From: an uncultured Lachnospiraceae bacterium
Lineage (GTDB): Bacteria; Bacillota; Clostridia; Lachnospirales; Lachnospiraceae
NCBI GenBank assembly: GCA_902789555.1
Contig: CADAOF010000001.1
Coordinates: forward strand, 311,851-375,850
Direction: 5' to 3'
Length of the DNA: 64,000 bases
The notes below the pieces were generated by a model. The model saw only the letters and a program-made list of their open reading frames with translations, ran no database searches and was not told the DNA's origin. This document shows positions 17,977-26,545 of the stretch, in pieces; position 1 is the first letter of the stretch, and each line of letters opens with the position of its first letter. The translations under genes and the position numbers were made by a program.

Positions 17977-20391
17977 TTACCGCGCTTCCGTGAGTTGTCT
18001 TGCCATCCGATATGTTCGCGAGGCATTGACCTCAAGCTGACGGCGGGTCAGACGCCGTTCCGTGAGTCCTTTCATCATTGCCTTAAAGTCCCCCTTGCTG
18101 CCCGGCATGACAAGGTCTCCGCCGGCCGCCGCGATCTTCGCCGCATTCGGCGCCGGATACTTCTTTCTGCCCATGTTCATGGCGCCGATGATCCAGTCGG
18201 TCATCACGATGCCCTGAAAGCCGAATTCGGCGCGCAGGATATCCCCTATGAGGTCGCGGCGTTCGGAAGTATGGATGCCGTTCAGAAGATTGTAGGAGGT
18301 CATCAGCGCGTGCGGCTGACTCTCCTTTACGACGATCTCAAAGCCCTTCAGGTAGATCTCACGCATCGCGCGCTCACTGACCTGACTGTTATTGCCGTAG
18401 CGGTTCGTTTCCTGATTGTTGGCGGCAAAATGCTTGAGCGTCGTTCCGCAGCCGGGATGCTTCTGCACGCCGCGGGTAAGCGCGGCGGCAAAACGGCCAG
18501 AGATCAGCGGATCTTCGGAGAAATATTCAAAATTGCGGCCGCAGCGGATGTCCCGGTGGATGTTCAGCGCCGGTGCGAGCCACAGATGCACGCCGAAGCG
18601 TTCCATCTCATCGCCGACGATGTCGCCGCAGCGTTCGGCAAAGTCCGTATTCCAGCTCTGCGCAAGCGCGGTGCCGATGGGGATGGCGGTGCAGTACTGC
18701 TCGCGGATCTCTCCCTCCGGCTTTTTTCCGCCGCCGAAATGCCGCAAGAAGAAAGCAGCCGGTGCCGGCATCAGTTCCATGATGCTTTCGGGCATGGCTT
18801 CGCCCACCGCATGCGCGCCTTTTTCATCGACGGTATACTGCCGCGAAAGGCGGAGCCCCGCAGGGCCGTCTGCCATGACCAGGCTCGGAACACCTTTTTC
18901 CGTGAGACATCGTGCGGTCTGTCCTGCCGCACCGGCAACGGATGATGAAGCTTCGCCGATCACGCTCAGCGAGCCTTTCTCGAAAGCGCCGATGTTCATG
19001 AGGCACAGGTCTTCGTCGCTCAGCCTCTCCGTCAGGGGATCCGTTTCAGGGGAAAGAACATAGTCTACTGTCTCCGTGCTGACCGTTCGTGCATCAAGCG
19101 TGAGAACCGGAAGCCCCTCCGTATTTTCCGTCCGGGCGCTTTCCGGCTTCCAGTCAGCGTGTCCGGGCTGTCCGAGGCAGTTTTTCACCTGCCTGACGTC
19201 CGCCTCGTCACTAAGACGCACTGCGGCTGCCGCCTGCGCAGCGCGGCTGGAATTTCCGATCCGAACAACATAATCGCCCGGTTCCAGGATCCATGCAGCA
19301 CGTTCGGCGTCAAAGGACGCGGTGTCCTTCATGTCGAACGACAAGGTAAGTGCCTGTTCTTCGCCCGGCCTCAGTTCCTCCGTTTTCGCGAAGGCCGCCA
19401 GCATCTGATAAGGCTGGTCCAGCCTGCCCTGCGGCCGCGAAACGTAGAGCTGCACGACTTCCTTTCCCGGACGGCTGCCGGTATTCTTCACCGTTACGGC
19501 AGTGCTGACGGCCGTGCCTTCCAGGGAGGTCTCCCCGATGCCGAGTTCAAACGAAGTGTAACTCAGGCCATAGCCGAAGGGATACATGGGCTCCCTTCCC
19601 ACGCTGTCGAAAAAACGGTATCCGACGTAGATGCCTTCCGTGTAGCGCGTATCGTAACGCCCGCCGAAGTCCCCTTCGGACGGGTAGCTGCCCCAGGCGC
19701 TCCAGGTCGTCGTCAGCTTGCCGGATGGCGTCTGCTTCCCCAGGATGATGTCCGCAAGGATGTTTCCGGTCTCTCCGCCGAGCTGGCTCAGGAGCAGGAT
19801 GTTCCGCACGCCGGCGACCGGGGAAAGATCGACCGGTCCGCCTACGTTCAGTACCAGCAGGAACTTTTCGTATTTTTCCTCCAGTGCCAGAATATCGCGG
19901 ATCTCCGTTTCCGTGAGAAGGATGTCGCCCGGAACGGCTCTCCGATCCGAACCCTCGCCGGAGATGCGGGAAAGCACGTAGACGGCGGCGTCGCCTTCTC
20001 CTTCAAGCGGCAGATCGTATTCCGGTTCCGGCATCACGGCGCCCATGCTGTCGATGACCGCCAGGGTCCCGCGCTTCAGGGCGGAGCGCTTCAGGGCGCG
20101 GATGAAATTCTTTTTCGCCGCAGCGCGGACTTCGTCATAACGGTCCATCCACGCTTTGGTGCTGATGCGGAAGCCGGCATTTTCCAGTCCTTCTTCAACC
20201 GTAACAAAACTGCGGGAGTTGACTTCTCCCGAGCCCGTTCCGCCCTTCACGGTGCGGCGGGCGCCGCTGCCGAAGAGCGCCAGCGTGCAGGGCTCCGCGA
20301 GCGGGAATTCGCCGCCGCAGGCGAGCAGGACCGTGCATTCCGCACCGGACCGCCGGATCAGTTCTCCGTGTTCTTTCTCATATTCGTTCAT
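17977..20391 (-). CDS. Glycoside hydrolase family 3 beta-glucosidase with permuted domain order
   Basis: The 804-residue GH3 enzyme has no signal peptide and is probably cytoplasmic. The order is inverted compared with most GH3 proteins. The alpha/beta sandwich comes first (about 1-290, with LLVLNVGGPVDLSP), then a fibronectin-III-like domain (about 300-390, KNTGSRPGKEVVQLYVSRP), then the TIM barrel (about 440-804). The nucleophile is Asp732 in GIVMTDW; KHFAANNQETNR and GPAGLRLSR are substrate-site motifs. This arrangement is known from rumen beta-glucosidases such as those of Butyrivibrio and Ruminococcus. It is the last gene of the DUF2130-DUF2804-GH3 run. Confidence 0.92.
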   Translation of the reverse strand: MNEYEKEHGELIRRSGAECTVLLACGGEFPLAEPCTLALFGSGARRTVKGGTGSGEVNSRSFVTVEEGLENAGFRISTKAWMDRYDEVRAAAKKNFIRALKRSALKRGTLAVIDSMGAVMPEPEYDLPLEGEGDAAVYVLSRISGEGSDRRAVPGDILLTETEIRDILALEEKYEKFLLVLNVGGPVDLSPVAGVRNILLLSQLGGETGNILADIILGKQTPSGKLTTTWSAWGSYPSEGDFGGRYDTRYTEGIYVGYRFFDSVGREPMYPFGYGLSYTSFELGIGETSLEGTAVSTAVTVKNTGSRPGKEVVQLYVSRPQGRLDQPYQMLAAFAKTEELRPGEEQALTLSFDMKDTASFDAERAAWILEPGDYVVRIGNSSRAAQAAAAVRLSDEADVRQVKNCLGQPGHADWKPESARTENTEGLPVLTLDARTVSTETVDYVLSPETDPLTERLSDEDLCLMNIGAFEKGSLSVIGEASSSVAGAAGQTARCLTEKGVPSLVMADGPAGLRLSRQYTVDEKGAHAVGEAMPESIMELMPAPAAFFLRHFGGGKKPEGEIREQYCTAIPIGTALAQSWNTDFAERCGDIVGDEMERFGVHLWLAPALNIHRDIRCGRNFEYFSEDPLISGRFAAALTRGVQKHPGCGTTLKHFAANNQETNRYGNNSQVSERAMREIYLKGFEIVVKESQPHALMTSYNLLNGIHTSERRDLIGDILRAEFGFQGIVMTDWIIGAMNMGRKKYPAPNAAKIAAAGGDLVMPGSKGDFKAMMKGLTERRLTRRQLEVNASRTYRMARQLTEAR

Positions 20392-20403
20392 GCCGTTCCT
20401 CCG

Positions 20404-21477
20404 TCACCAGCGGTTTTCTACGTATTCGCAAAAGGCGTACATATCTTTGATTTCAAGGATCCTGCCGCCGTCAAGTGTGACCGTCCCGTTCCACTTTCCG
20501 TGCACCTGGTGCGAATGCATGCGCATGACGCCCACGTTCAGATCCGAATGGTGATCGTAAAACGGTTCCATCGTCATGGCGAAGCGGCCGTCCCGGGAAA
20601 TGAACTTCCAGGGCTTTTCATAGCCGTCCGGTTTCGGGAAGTTCTCGACGTCCACGGGGCCGATCTTGTGCGCTTTGCCGTCGTAGAACAGGCAGGTCTC
20701 CGTGGCATTTGATTCGTCGCCGATGCCCCAGGTGATCTCGAAGCCGAACAGGTGCTTCGAGCCGTCTTCCTCTGTCAGCCACGCGGAACCGTTCCCCCAG
20801 TACCAGACCAGCTTATAGGGCGTGCAGACGCGCCCCCAGTCGAGCACGCAGAAGCAGCTGTCCTTACTGAACTTCCGCTCGATCCCGGGCGCTCTGAACA
20901 CGCCTTCGCAGGGCAGGCAGTTCTGCTTGGTCGTCATGAAATAGCGGTCGGGAAAGCCTTTGAACGGCAGGACCGTAGTAATGTTCTCCTGCCCCGGGAG
21001 GATGTCCATGGTAAATTCGGCTTCAACCTTCTTATTTCGGAAGGAAAGGCGCCGCTTCGTCTCTCCGGTCTCCGCATAAAAGTCCGCACCGCCGACGGCA
21101 AAATGCACGGTATTCGGCTCGTCGCCGCGCGCCGGAAGCACGTATTTGTTCGCACCGCCGACGAAAGGGCTCATCTCGTTCGCCAGGATCTTACGGTTTT
21201 TCAGGTCGACCAGCATCGCGGAGGCGTAGCCGCCCAGTGAGATGTTCGCGAAGTTGATCTGCACCATGAATTCGCCGTCGGAAATCTGGTAGAAGTCCCA
21301 CTCCTTGCGGCGCATCTTGTGCTTCACGAGGCTCCGATCGTACTGAAAGAGACCGTGCCTTGCCCAGCCTGCCGCGATCACCGTTCCGTCGTCCGCAAGA
21401 AGAGGCGCGGGTTCCGTATATTCTTTCTGTTCACCGGGCTCGGTCCACTCCTGCCAGCCCTTGTATGTCTTCTCCAT
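20404..21477 (-). CDS. DUF2804 domain protein
   Basis: The 357-residue protein matches the DUF2804 family, a beta-rich lipocalin-like family of unknown function. Tryptophan-rich strands such as LDWGRVCTPYKLVWYWGNGS and HLFGFEITWGIGDESN are typical. No signal peptide or membrane segment is visible. GAAAGGAGA precedes the ATG. It lies between the DUF2130 and GH3 genes with gaps of 29 and 12 bp, so all three are probably co-transcribed. A link to glycoside use is suggested only by position. Confidence 0.8.
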   Translation of the reverse strand: MEKTYKGWQEWTEPGEQKEYTEPAPLLADDGTVIAAGWARHGLFQYDRSLVKHKMRRKEWDFYQISDGEFMVQINFANISLGGYASAMLVDLKNRKILANEMSPFVGGANKYVLPARGDEPNTVHFAVGGADFYAETGETKRRLSFRNKKVEAEFTMDILPGQENITTVLPFKGFPDRYFMTTKQNCLPCEGVFRAPGIERKFSKDSCFCVLDWGRVCTPYKLVWYWGNGSAWLTEEDGSKHLFGFEITWGIGDESNATETCLFYDGKAHKIGPVDVENFPKPDGYEKPWKFISRDGRFAMTMEPFYDHHSDLNVGVMRMHSHQVHGKWNGTVTLDGGRILEIKDMYAFCEYVENRW

Positions 21478-21506
21478 GGCTGTCTCCTTTCTTCGCTGAC
21501 GCAGCC

Positions 21507-22742
21507 TCAGCCGTCTGATCCTTCCGTTTTCTGCTGTTCGAACATCGCCCGTACCGACGGGGCGTTTTTCGTCAGTTTCTTGATGCTGACATCTTCAAGT
21601 TTATTATTGGCCGTATTCAGGTGGTTCTCGGATTTCACCAGATTTTCTCTGATCTTTGTCAGTGAAGCGATCGTGCTGTCGATTCCTTTGATCGCATCGT
21701 CAAAACGGTCGCTTGCCTTCCTGAAACTGTCGGCAAAGCTGTTTTTGAACTGCGCCAGGTTTTCTTCGAAATGATACAGATCCAGCTGCTGGTTCTGCAC
21801 CTGGGCCAGTTTCGTCCTGTACTCAAGCGAATTCAACGCCGCATTCCGAAGCAGCGAAATGATCGGAAGGAAGAACTGCGGCCGGACCACGAACATCTTC
21901 GGGTAGCGGTAGGAAACGTCCACGATCCCGCTGTTGTACAGTTCGCTTTCACTTTCAAGCAGCGAAACGAGGACGGCATACTCGCACTTTTTCTCGTTCC
22001 GGTCCTTATCCAACTCCTTAAAAAAGTCCTCGTTCTTATGCTTCGCTGCCGTATTTTCCATCTCGTTCTTCATCTCGAACATGATGGAGATGAACTCAAT
22101 TCCGTCAGCGGATTCCCTGAAAATGAAATCCCCCTTGCTGCCGGTCTTCGCGTCATTGTCTTTTTCAAAATAAGCGTTCGGAAACGCCGTCATGCGGATC
22201 CTGTTGAACTCGTTCAGGCAGTGCTGCTCCAGGCTCTCGCCGACCATCTTGGTCGACTGTCTGGCCTTAAAATCTTTGAGCCGCTCGATCTCCTCCTCAC
22301 GGAGTTTCAGTTCGTCTCTGTGTTTCTCCAGAAGGTTGGTCTCTCTTAAGGCGCTTTCCTTCTGCCGGAGGGCAAGGTCATTCTGCAGTTTCGCGATCTC
22401 GGCGCCTTTGTCGGAAAGTTCCCTGTCCTTTTCCTGAACTGCCTCTGCGACAGCCAGTTTCTTCTCGGTCTCCGCCTTGCCGATCTGCGCCTTCAGCTGT
22501 TCGATCTCAAGTATCTTTCCGGCCAGAAGGTTTCTGATCTTCGCCAGTTCCGCCTCGAAATTCTGCGTCTGCTGCATCCGCGCGAGCGCAAGGTCGTTGT
22601 CCTTCTGCTGCCTGATCTCCTGCTCGCGTCGTCCCAGTTCCCGCTCAAATTCCTTATCTCTTACCTGCCGGACGATCTGTGCGTAGCCGGATTCGTCGAC
22701 CTGAAAGACCTGTCCGCAGTTCGGGCATTTTATTTCCTGCAT
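21507..22742 (-). CDS. DUF2130 coiled-coil protein
   Basis: The protein has an N-terminal two-cysteine element (CPNCGQ) and a long coiled coil (about residues 25-170). The DUF2130 core follows (about 170-310), with GSKGDFIFRE and FEMKNEMENTAAKHKNEDFFKELDKD split across it; this core resembles a nuclease-like fold. A second coiled coil ends it. Function is unknown. I take the ATG at 22742 (MQEIKCPNC) because GGAGAGG is eight bases upstream; the ATG two codons earlier is too close. The promoter contains a perfect palindrome. Confidence 0.82.
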   Translation of the reverse strand: MQEIKCPNCGQVFQVDESGYAQIVRQVRDKEFERELGRREQEIRQQKDNDLALARMQQTQNFEAELAKIRNLLAGKILEIEQLKAQIGKAETEKKLAVAEAVQEKDRELSDKGAEIAKLQNDLALRQKESALRETNLLEKHRDELKLREEEIERLKDFKARQSTKMVGESLEQHCLNEFNRIRMTAFPNAYFEKDNDAKTGSKGDFIFRESADGIEFISIMFEMKNEMENTAAKHKNEDFFKELDKDRNEKKCEYAVLVSLLESESELYNSGIVDVSYRYPKMFVVRPQFFLPIISLLRNAALNSLEYRTKLAQVQNQQLDLYHFEENLAQFKNSFADSFRKASDRFDDAIKGIDSTIASLTKIRENLVKSENHLNTANNKLEDVSIKKLTKNAPSVRAMFEQQKTEGSDG

Positions 22743-22788
22743 AAGCATACCTCTCCGTCAAATGTTTTTTCCGTCAGTGTTCGGAAAT

Positions 22789-22817
22789 ACTATAGCACGG
22801 GACCCGTGCAAATTCAA
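22789..22817 (-). promoter_or_regulatory. Promoter with internal palindromic operator, DUF2130 gene
   Basis: On the minus strand, TTGAAT (22812-22817), a 17-bp spacer and an extended -10 TGC-TATAGT (22789-22794) are present. A perfect 15-bp inverted repeat, GCACGGG-A-CCCGTGC, fills 22795-22809 inside the spacer, the position expected of a repressor site. Confidence 0.65.
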
Positions 22818-22842
22818 TGACAGGGCATTTCCCGGACATAAG

Positions 22843-22877
22843 AAAAGAAACCGGAAGTTTCCTCTCCGGCCTCTTTT
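22843..22877 (-). terminator. Terminator of the DUF4867 transcript
   Basis: On the minus strand AAAGAGGCCGGAG pairs, with a few G-T pairs, with CTTCCGGTTTCTTT; the right arm ends in a T-rich stretch. It follows the 3' scrap at 22923. Confidence 0.65.
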
Positions 22878-22922
22878 CGGATCCGCCCGCCGGGGCAGGC
22901 AGACGTTTTTCCGGTTCCGCCG

Positions 22923-23007
22923 TCAGGCAAACGGGTTTTCCGTCTGATACGGCAGATTCTTCGGCTGATTGTAACCGATGTCCTTCACGCCCAGGAAGCG
23001 GAAGACC
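22923..23007 (-). pseudogene. 3' end of a lost gene downstream of DUF4867
   Basis: Directly after the DUF4867 stop a reading frame of 28 codons without a start ends at TGA (22923-22925) and runs straight to a terminator. It reads EVFRFLGVKDIGYNQPKNLP near its start and ends YQTENPFA. It looks like the C-terminus of a gene whose body was deleted. I cannot name the family; a sugar isomerase or aldolase would fit the locus. Confidence 0.45.
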
Positions 23008-23646
23008 TCATTTCAGGGTCTCTTCAATGTCGATGTTCACGCCGCGCAGACCGACATGCGCGCCTTTTTTCGCTTCCTTGGATTCCGGATGCGCAAGCAG
23101 CCATTTGTTGCGGGCGGTCATCCAGCGGTCTTCTTCGTTCGCCGGTTCGTAAGCCGGCTTTTCCGTATTGGTGCCCTTCGGCAGGACCACCGCTACGCGG
23201 AAGCCGCAGACCGGGCAGGTATGGCAGGGCGCGTAGTGCAGCGTCGTGGCATAGACTTCCACGGGAACGCCCTTCGGAACACGGAAGGCTTTCACCTTCT
23301 CCGTGTCCAGCACGCCGTCCTCGATCTCTTCCCGTTTCGCCAGAAGCAGGATGAAATCGCTGCTTCCGATATTGACTTCGCTGTCGCGGTGATATTCCAG
23401 GCAGTTCAGCTTCGTATTGTGTCCCCAGCACATGCCGAGTTCGATCGGCATTCCGCCGTATGCGCGGTCGCGGAAGTCCGCATAGACCGCACAGCTTTCC
23501 AGGCTTTCGATGCCGGGCCGGTAGGCCGTACCCTCTTCCGGAAGCGGGATCGCTTCCATGGCGGTCAGCAGTTCCGCAGTGTCGTAGCCTTCAAGCACCT
23601 GGCCGTAATTCTTGAACTCCGAATCATTTACGGAATAGATCTTCAT
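23008..23646 (-). CDS. DUF4867 family protein
   Basis: The 212-residue protein matches DUF4867, a cupin-like family of unknown function found near sugar catabolism genes. It opens with MKIYSVNDSEFKNYG and carries CPVCGFRVAVVLPKG. GGAGAAAGAAA precedes the ATG, only 12 bp after the stop of a xylulokinase remnant. The gene looks intact while both neighbours are fragments, so it may be a relic of a lost pentose or uronate locus. Confidence 0.8.
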   Translation of the reverse strand: MKIYSVNDSEFKNYGQVLEGYDTAELLTAMEAIPLPEEGTAYRPGIESLESCAVYADFRDRAYGGMPIELGMCWGHNTKLNCLEYHRDSEVNIGSSDFILLLAKREEIEDGVLDTEKVKAFRVPKGVPVEVYATTLHYAPCHTCPVCGFRVAVVLPKGTNTEKPAYEPANEEDRWMTARNKWLLAHPESKEAKKGAHVGLRGVNIDIEETLK

Positions 23647-23658
23647 TTTCTTTCTCCT

Positions 23659-23832
23659 TTAGCGGATCTTCGGGAATATGTTTTTCAGCGCCGGATAGAT
23701 CAGGCGGAATTTGCGGTACTGTTCTTCATAGCGGGCTGTCAGCGCGGGATCCGGTTCGGTCGTTCCCTGCCCGTCGACCAGCAGCAGTTTGACTGCTGAG
23801 GTCCCCAGATCGATACCGACATACAGTTTCAC
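23659..23832 (-). pseudogene. xylB: Xylulokinase (FGGY kinase) remnant with in-frame internal deletion
   Basis: A 57-codon open frame starts with GTG (23832) after a perfect GGAGGA. Its first 22 residues (KLYVGIDLGTSAVKLLLVDG) are the ATP-binding N-terminus of FGGY carbohydrate kinases. Its last 33 (ALTARYEEQYRKF, then LIYPALKNIF) are the xylulokinase C-terminus. About 430 residues are missing, yet the frame is kept. The promoter at 23915-23943 is intact, so the operon can still be transcribed into DUF4867. Kinase activity is not possible. Confidence 0.8.
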
Positions 23833-23914
23833 GAGATTCCTCCTTCTTTTTCTTTTGAAGGTGTTTTTTCGGATCCATCAGTTTTTTTGTAATTTCCCTG
23901 CGGTACCGTTTCCG

Positions 23915-23943
23915 AGTATACCATCCGAAAACGGCTCCCGCAA
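23915..23943 (-). promoter_or_regulatory. Promoter of the xylulokinase remnant-DUF4867 unit
   Basis: On the minus strand TTGCGG (23938-23943), a 17-bp spacer and TATACT (23915-23920) are present. The accessory integrase fragment begins only 27 bp further out. Confidence 0.65.
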
Positions 23944-23969
23944 GCACGAAAATCACGCCGCAGGTCCAG

Positions 23970-24240
23970 GCCTTTTACGGCCTGCGTCGCAGCGAAGTGC
24001 TCGGCATTAAGTGGGACGCAATTGACTTCGAGCGGAATACGATCACCATCCGACATACGGTCACAGAAGCGAAAAAAGACGGTAAGAGGATCCTGGCTGC
24101 CAAAGACAGCGCCAAGACCAAATCGTCTCTCCGCTCTCTCCCGCTGGTAGCCGGGTTCAAGGAGAAACTGCTTCAGCTCAGAGAACAGCAGAAGGAAAAC
24201 ATGAAGGTCTGCGGAACCAGCTATAACCAGGAATACATTT
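23970..24240 (+). pseudogene. Tyrosine recombinase fragment, copy 1
   Basis: This is an internal piece of a tyrosine integrase with no start. It contains GLRRSEVLGIKWDAIDFERN, including the first catalytic Arg, and SSLRSLPLVAGFKEKLLQL, and runs to VCGTSYNQEY before the frame is lost. The HxxR and Tyr boxes are absent. Bases 23970-24194 are nearly identical to 31442-31666. The left end abuts backbone sequence abruptly, so this marks the left edge of the accessory region. Confidence 0.85.
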
Positions 24241-24294
24241 CTGAGCGACGAATCGCCGTTTGAGAGTTTCTTGGAGGGGTAGGATTATGTTTAT

Positions 24295-24326
24295 GGTCCG
24301 ATACGATTTACAAATCGCACCGGACC
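24295..24326 (+). terminator. Hairpin upstream of the Fic gene
   Basis: GGTCCG and CGATTT pair with AAATCG and CGGACC around a 3-nt loop, followed by TTTGTTTG. It may end transcription entering from the integrase fragment. Confidence 0.5.
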
Positions 24327-24356
24327 TTTGTTTGATGCAGAAAGGAAACTGCCATT

Positions 24357-24428
24357 TGCCGGTATCGGCAAAAATAAATCAAAACGCACATGACTGATAT
24401 TTATATTTTGCCGATAATGTGATATACT
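24357..24428 (+). promoter_or_regulatory. Fic promoter region with three TGCCGATA-type half-sites
   Basis: Half-sites TGCCGGTA (24357-24364), its near-inverse TATCGGCA (24363-24370) and TGCCGATA (24409-24416) flank the presumed -35 region. The last two arms extend into a 16-17 bp imperfect inverted repeat. A -10 (TATACT, 24423-24428) follows directly. This looks like an operator, possibly bound by the Fic protein's own N-terminal helix-turn-helix. Confidence 0.5.
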
Positions 24429-24460
24429 ATGGTTACAGCGAACTGAAAGGGGGCTTATTC

Positions 24461-25354
24461 ATGGATTATATTTCTGTAGCGGAAGCAGCAAAACGCTGGG
24501 GTATTTCAGAGCGTAGTGTAAGAAACTACTGCGCTCTTGGAAGAATAGATGGAGCGTTCCTGACGGGGAAGACTTGGAACATCCCCGAAATTGCAACAAA
24601 GCCTGACAGAATCAATAAGCGTGACCAAGTGCCTGCGGATCTTCTTTCTCGGTTGAGGGCTGAGAAAAAAGCTAAGCTGCACGGCGGGATCTATCATCGA
24701 ATTCAAATTGACTTGACCTATCACTCCAACCATATGGAGGGCAGCAAATTAACGCATGATCAGACCCGTTATATTTTTGAGACGAACACCGTTGGATTGA
24801 CGGAAGCCGTTAAAGTTGATGATGTGGTAGAAACGGCAAATCATTTCAAATGCATAGACATGATTATTGATAGTGCTACCTATGCGCCCAGTGAAAAGTT
24901 CATAAAGCAACTTCATGCTGTTTTGAAAAATGGTACAACAGATTCCCGTCAAGACTGGTTTGCTGTTGGTGATTATAAAAGAATTCCCAACGAAGTTGGA
25001 GGCAAGGACACAACGGCTCCGGAAGACGTTGCTGGTCAAATGAAGAAGCTTCTTGCAGAGTATAATGCGGCAAGAGATAAATCTTTCGATGATCTGCTGG
25101 ACTTTCATTATCGATTTGAATCAATCCATCCATTTCAAGATGGCAATGGACGTATTGGAAGACTTCTGTTGTTCAAAGAGTGCTTACGGCATGGTATTGT
25201 CCCCTTTATTATCACGGACGACATGAAAATGTTTTATTATCGTGGTTTGCAGAATTGGCCCACTGAACGTGGATACCTTAGGGACACTTGTCTTACCGCA
25301 CAGGATAGATTCAAGAAAGTATTGGACTATTTCAACGTGCCCTATACATGCTGA
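24461..25354 (+). CDS. Fic family protein with N-terminal helix-turn-helix
   Basis: The 297-residue protein has a short MerR/excisionase-like helix-turn-helix (MDYISVAEAAKRWGISERSV) and a Fic domain. The catalytic motif HPFQDGNGRIGR is complete, as needed for AMP transfer from ATP to a target hydroxyl. SNHMEG matches the [S/T]xxxE[G/N] inhibitory helix, so it appears to be an autoinhibited class with the helix before the Fic core. The ATG at 24461 follows AAGGGGG. The target is unknown. Codon use is AT-richer than in the backbone, consistent with transfer. Confidence 0.9.
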   Translation: MDYISVAEAAKRWGISERSVRNYCALGRIDGAFLTGKTWNIPEIATKPDRINKRDQVPADLLSRLRAEKKAKLHGGIYHRIQIDLTYHSNHMEGSKLTHDQTRYIFETNTVGLTEAVKVDDVVETANHFKCIDMIIDSATYAPSEKFIKQLHAVLKNGTTDSRQDWFAVGDYKRIPNEVGGKDTTAPEDVAGQMKKLLAEYNAARDKSFDDLLDFHYRFESIHPFQDGNGRIGRLLLFKECLRHGIVPFIITDDMKMFYYRGLQNWPTERGYLRDTCLTAQDRFKKVLDYFNVPYTC

Positions 25355-25369
25355 TAATCGTTTTTAAGG

Positions 25370-25627
25370 AGATGGCAATGGCGCCATCTCCGGAAGCACC
25401 GTCCGATCCTCTATACCAATCTGAAGACCAGCGGCCAGCTCCGCTCTCACCTCGCAGACGTTGAAGAACAAGCCAACGCTCTTTTTCTTCGGCTTGTCAA
25501 AGACTATGCTGCCTCCGAAGGCGTCACCGAGCAGCTCAAGGCGAAGGATCCTATGGAGTGGGTACGGAGGATGAATGGGATCAGAGAGCGGGTAAAAGAA
25601 ATCGTATTTCAAGAATTGGCTTTTTAG
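25370..25627 (+). pseudogene. TnpV-like transposon protein, C-terminal remnant
   Basis: This open stretch lacks a start. It reads RHLRKHRPILYTNLKTSGQL, LADVEEQAN, VTEQLKAKDPMEWVRRMNGI and REIV-like RVKEIVFQEL. This is the characteristic C-terminal part of TnpV, a small protein carried by clostridial mobile elements. The first 40 or so residues are missing, lost where it meets the Fic gene. Confidence 0.75.
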
Positions 25628-25668
25628 GGACAGAAACAATCCTTTCTGTTCTCTTTTGCGATTCAAAA

Positions 25669-25703
25669 ATATGCAGGCATGTCAACATTTCATGCCTGCA
25701 TAT
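25669..25703. terminator. Perfect hairpin between TnpV and helicase remnants
   Basis: A 13-bp perfect stem (ATATGCAGGCATG with its complement) encloses a 9-nt loop, with A-rich and T-rich flanks. It probably terminates both convergent units. Confidence 0.7.
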
Positions 25704-25717
25704 TTACGTACATAAAA

Positions 25718-26545
25718 CTATAGATTCTCTATTCCAGCAAGAATAGCGGCGTCCCTTTTATAATCTTTCAGAGACAAGTTCTCCAATACTTTTTTCTCTG
25801 TTTCCGGAGTCCAATAGATCTTAAGCTTTTCTTTTGCTCGAGTGATTGCAGTATAAAAAATATTGTGTGTGATGAGTTCTTCAACTTCATTCGTAATCAC
25901 AATTTTGACAGATTGATACTCCAAACCTTGAGCCTTATGAATTGAAATAGCATAAGCGACTTGAAACGGTACAATCGTATCATAAGAGTCATCATCGTCA
26001 TCTGTATTTCTGAATTTATTAACCGAGAACGAGATAATGGAATTGCCAGTTTCAGAATCTCCGACCAATGTGAAATCATAGTCCTCGGCTTCCCATTCGG
26101 TGATGGCAATATCAAGTTCAACTTTAAACTGAATTTTATCCTCTAGTGTTTCAATGCCCAAGATACGGCCTTTCATATTGTTATAGATCAACGGAGCAAA
26201 TCGCTCTGATTCATTAAACAGTATGGGGTCACCAATCTTGTATACATTTATCCCCCAGGGAACAGCAGGGCTTGGATTATTGCTTTGAAGAAATCTATTA
26301 ATATTATTGATGCCGTAAAGGCCATCATAATTCAGGCACAGAATAATTTCGTCGCTTTCAGTATGTTCAAAGATAGATTCGTCAAGATTGACCGTGTATT
26401 TCCCTTTTACGAGGGGTTCCAAAATCGCATCGTCTAGTTTTCGAACTCTATTCCAAATAGTGAGCAATCGCTCATTTGAACTGCGATAAGGATTTGTGAG
26501 TTCAGATACTGAGGTTTCGGGAATAAATGACCTTGGTGATCTCAA
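25718..26545 (-). pseudogene. C-terminal fragment of a superfamily 1 helicase
   Basis: About 275 codons encode the C-terminal RecA-like half of a UvrD/RecD2-type ATPase. The late helicase motifs are clear: AYAISIHKAQGLEYQSVKIV, with the TxH(K)xQGxE-type box, and NIFYTAITRAKEKL. Walker A and B belong to the missing N-terminal half. The apparent start (MRSPRSFIPE) overlaps another broken frame, so the join at about 26,510 is a deletion or recombination junction rather than a true start. Confidence 0.8.

Noticed and set aside
23726..23956. 76-codon minus-strand frame (start IFVLAGAVFGWYTRKRYRRE) as a small membrane protein
   Set aside because: Its first codons contain the promoter of the xylulokinase relic, it has no ribosome site, and it continues out of frame through the relic.
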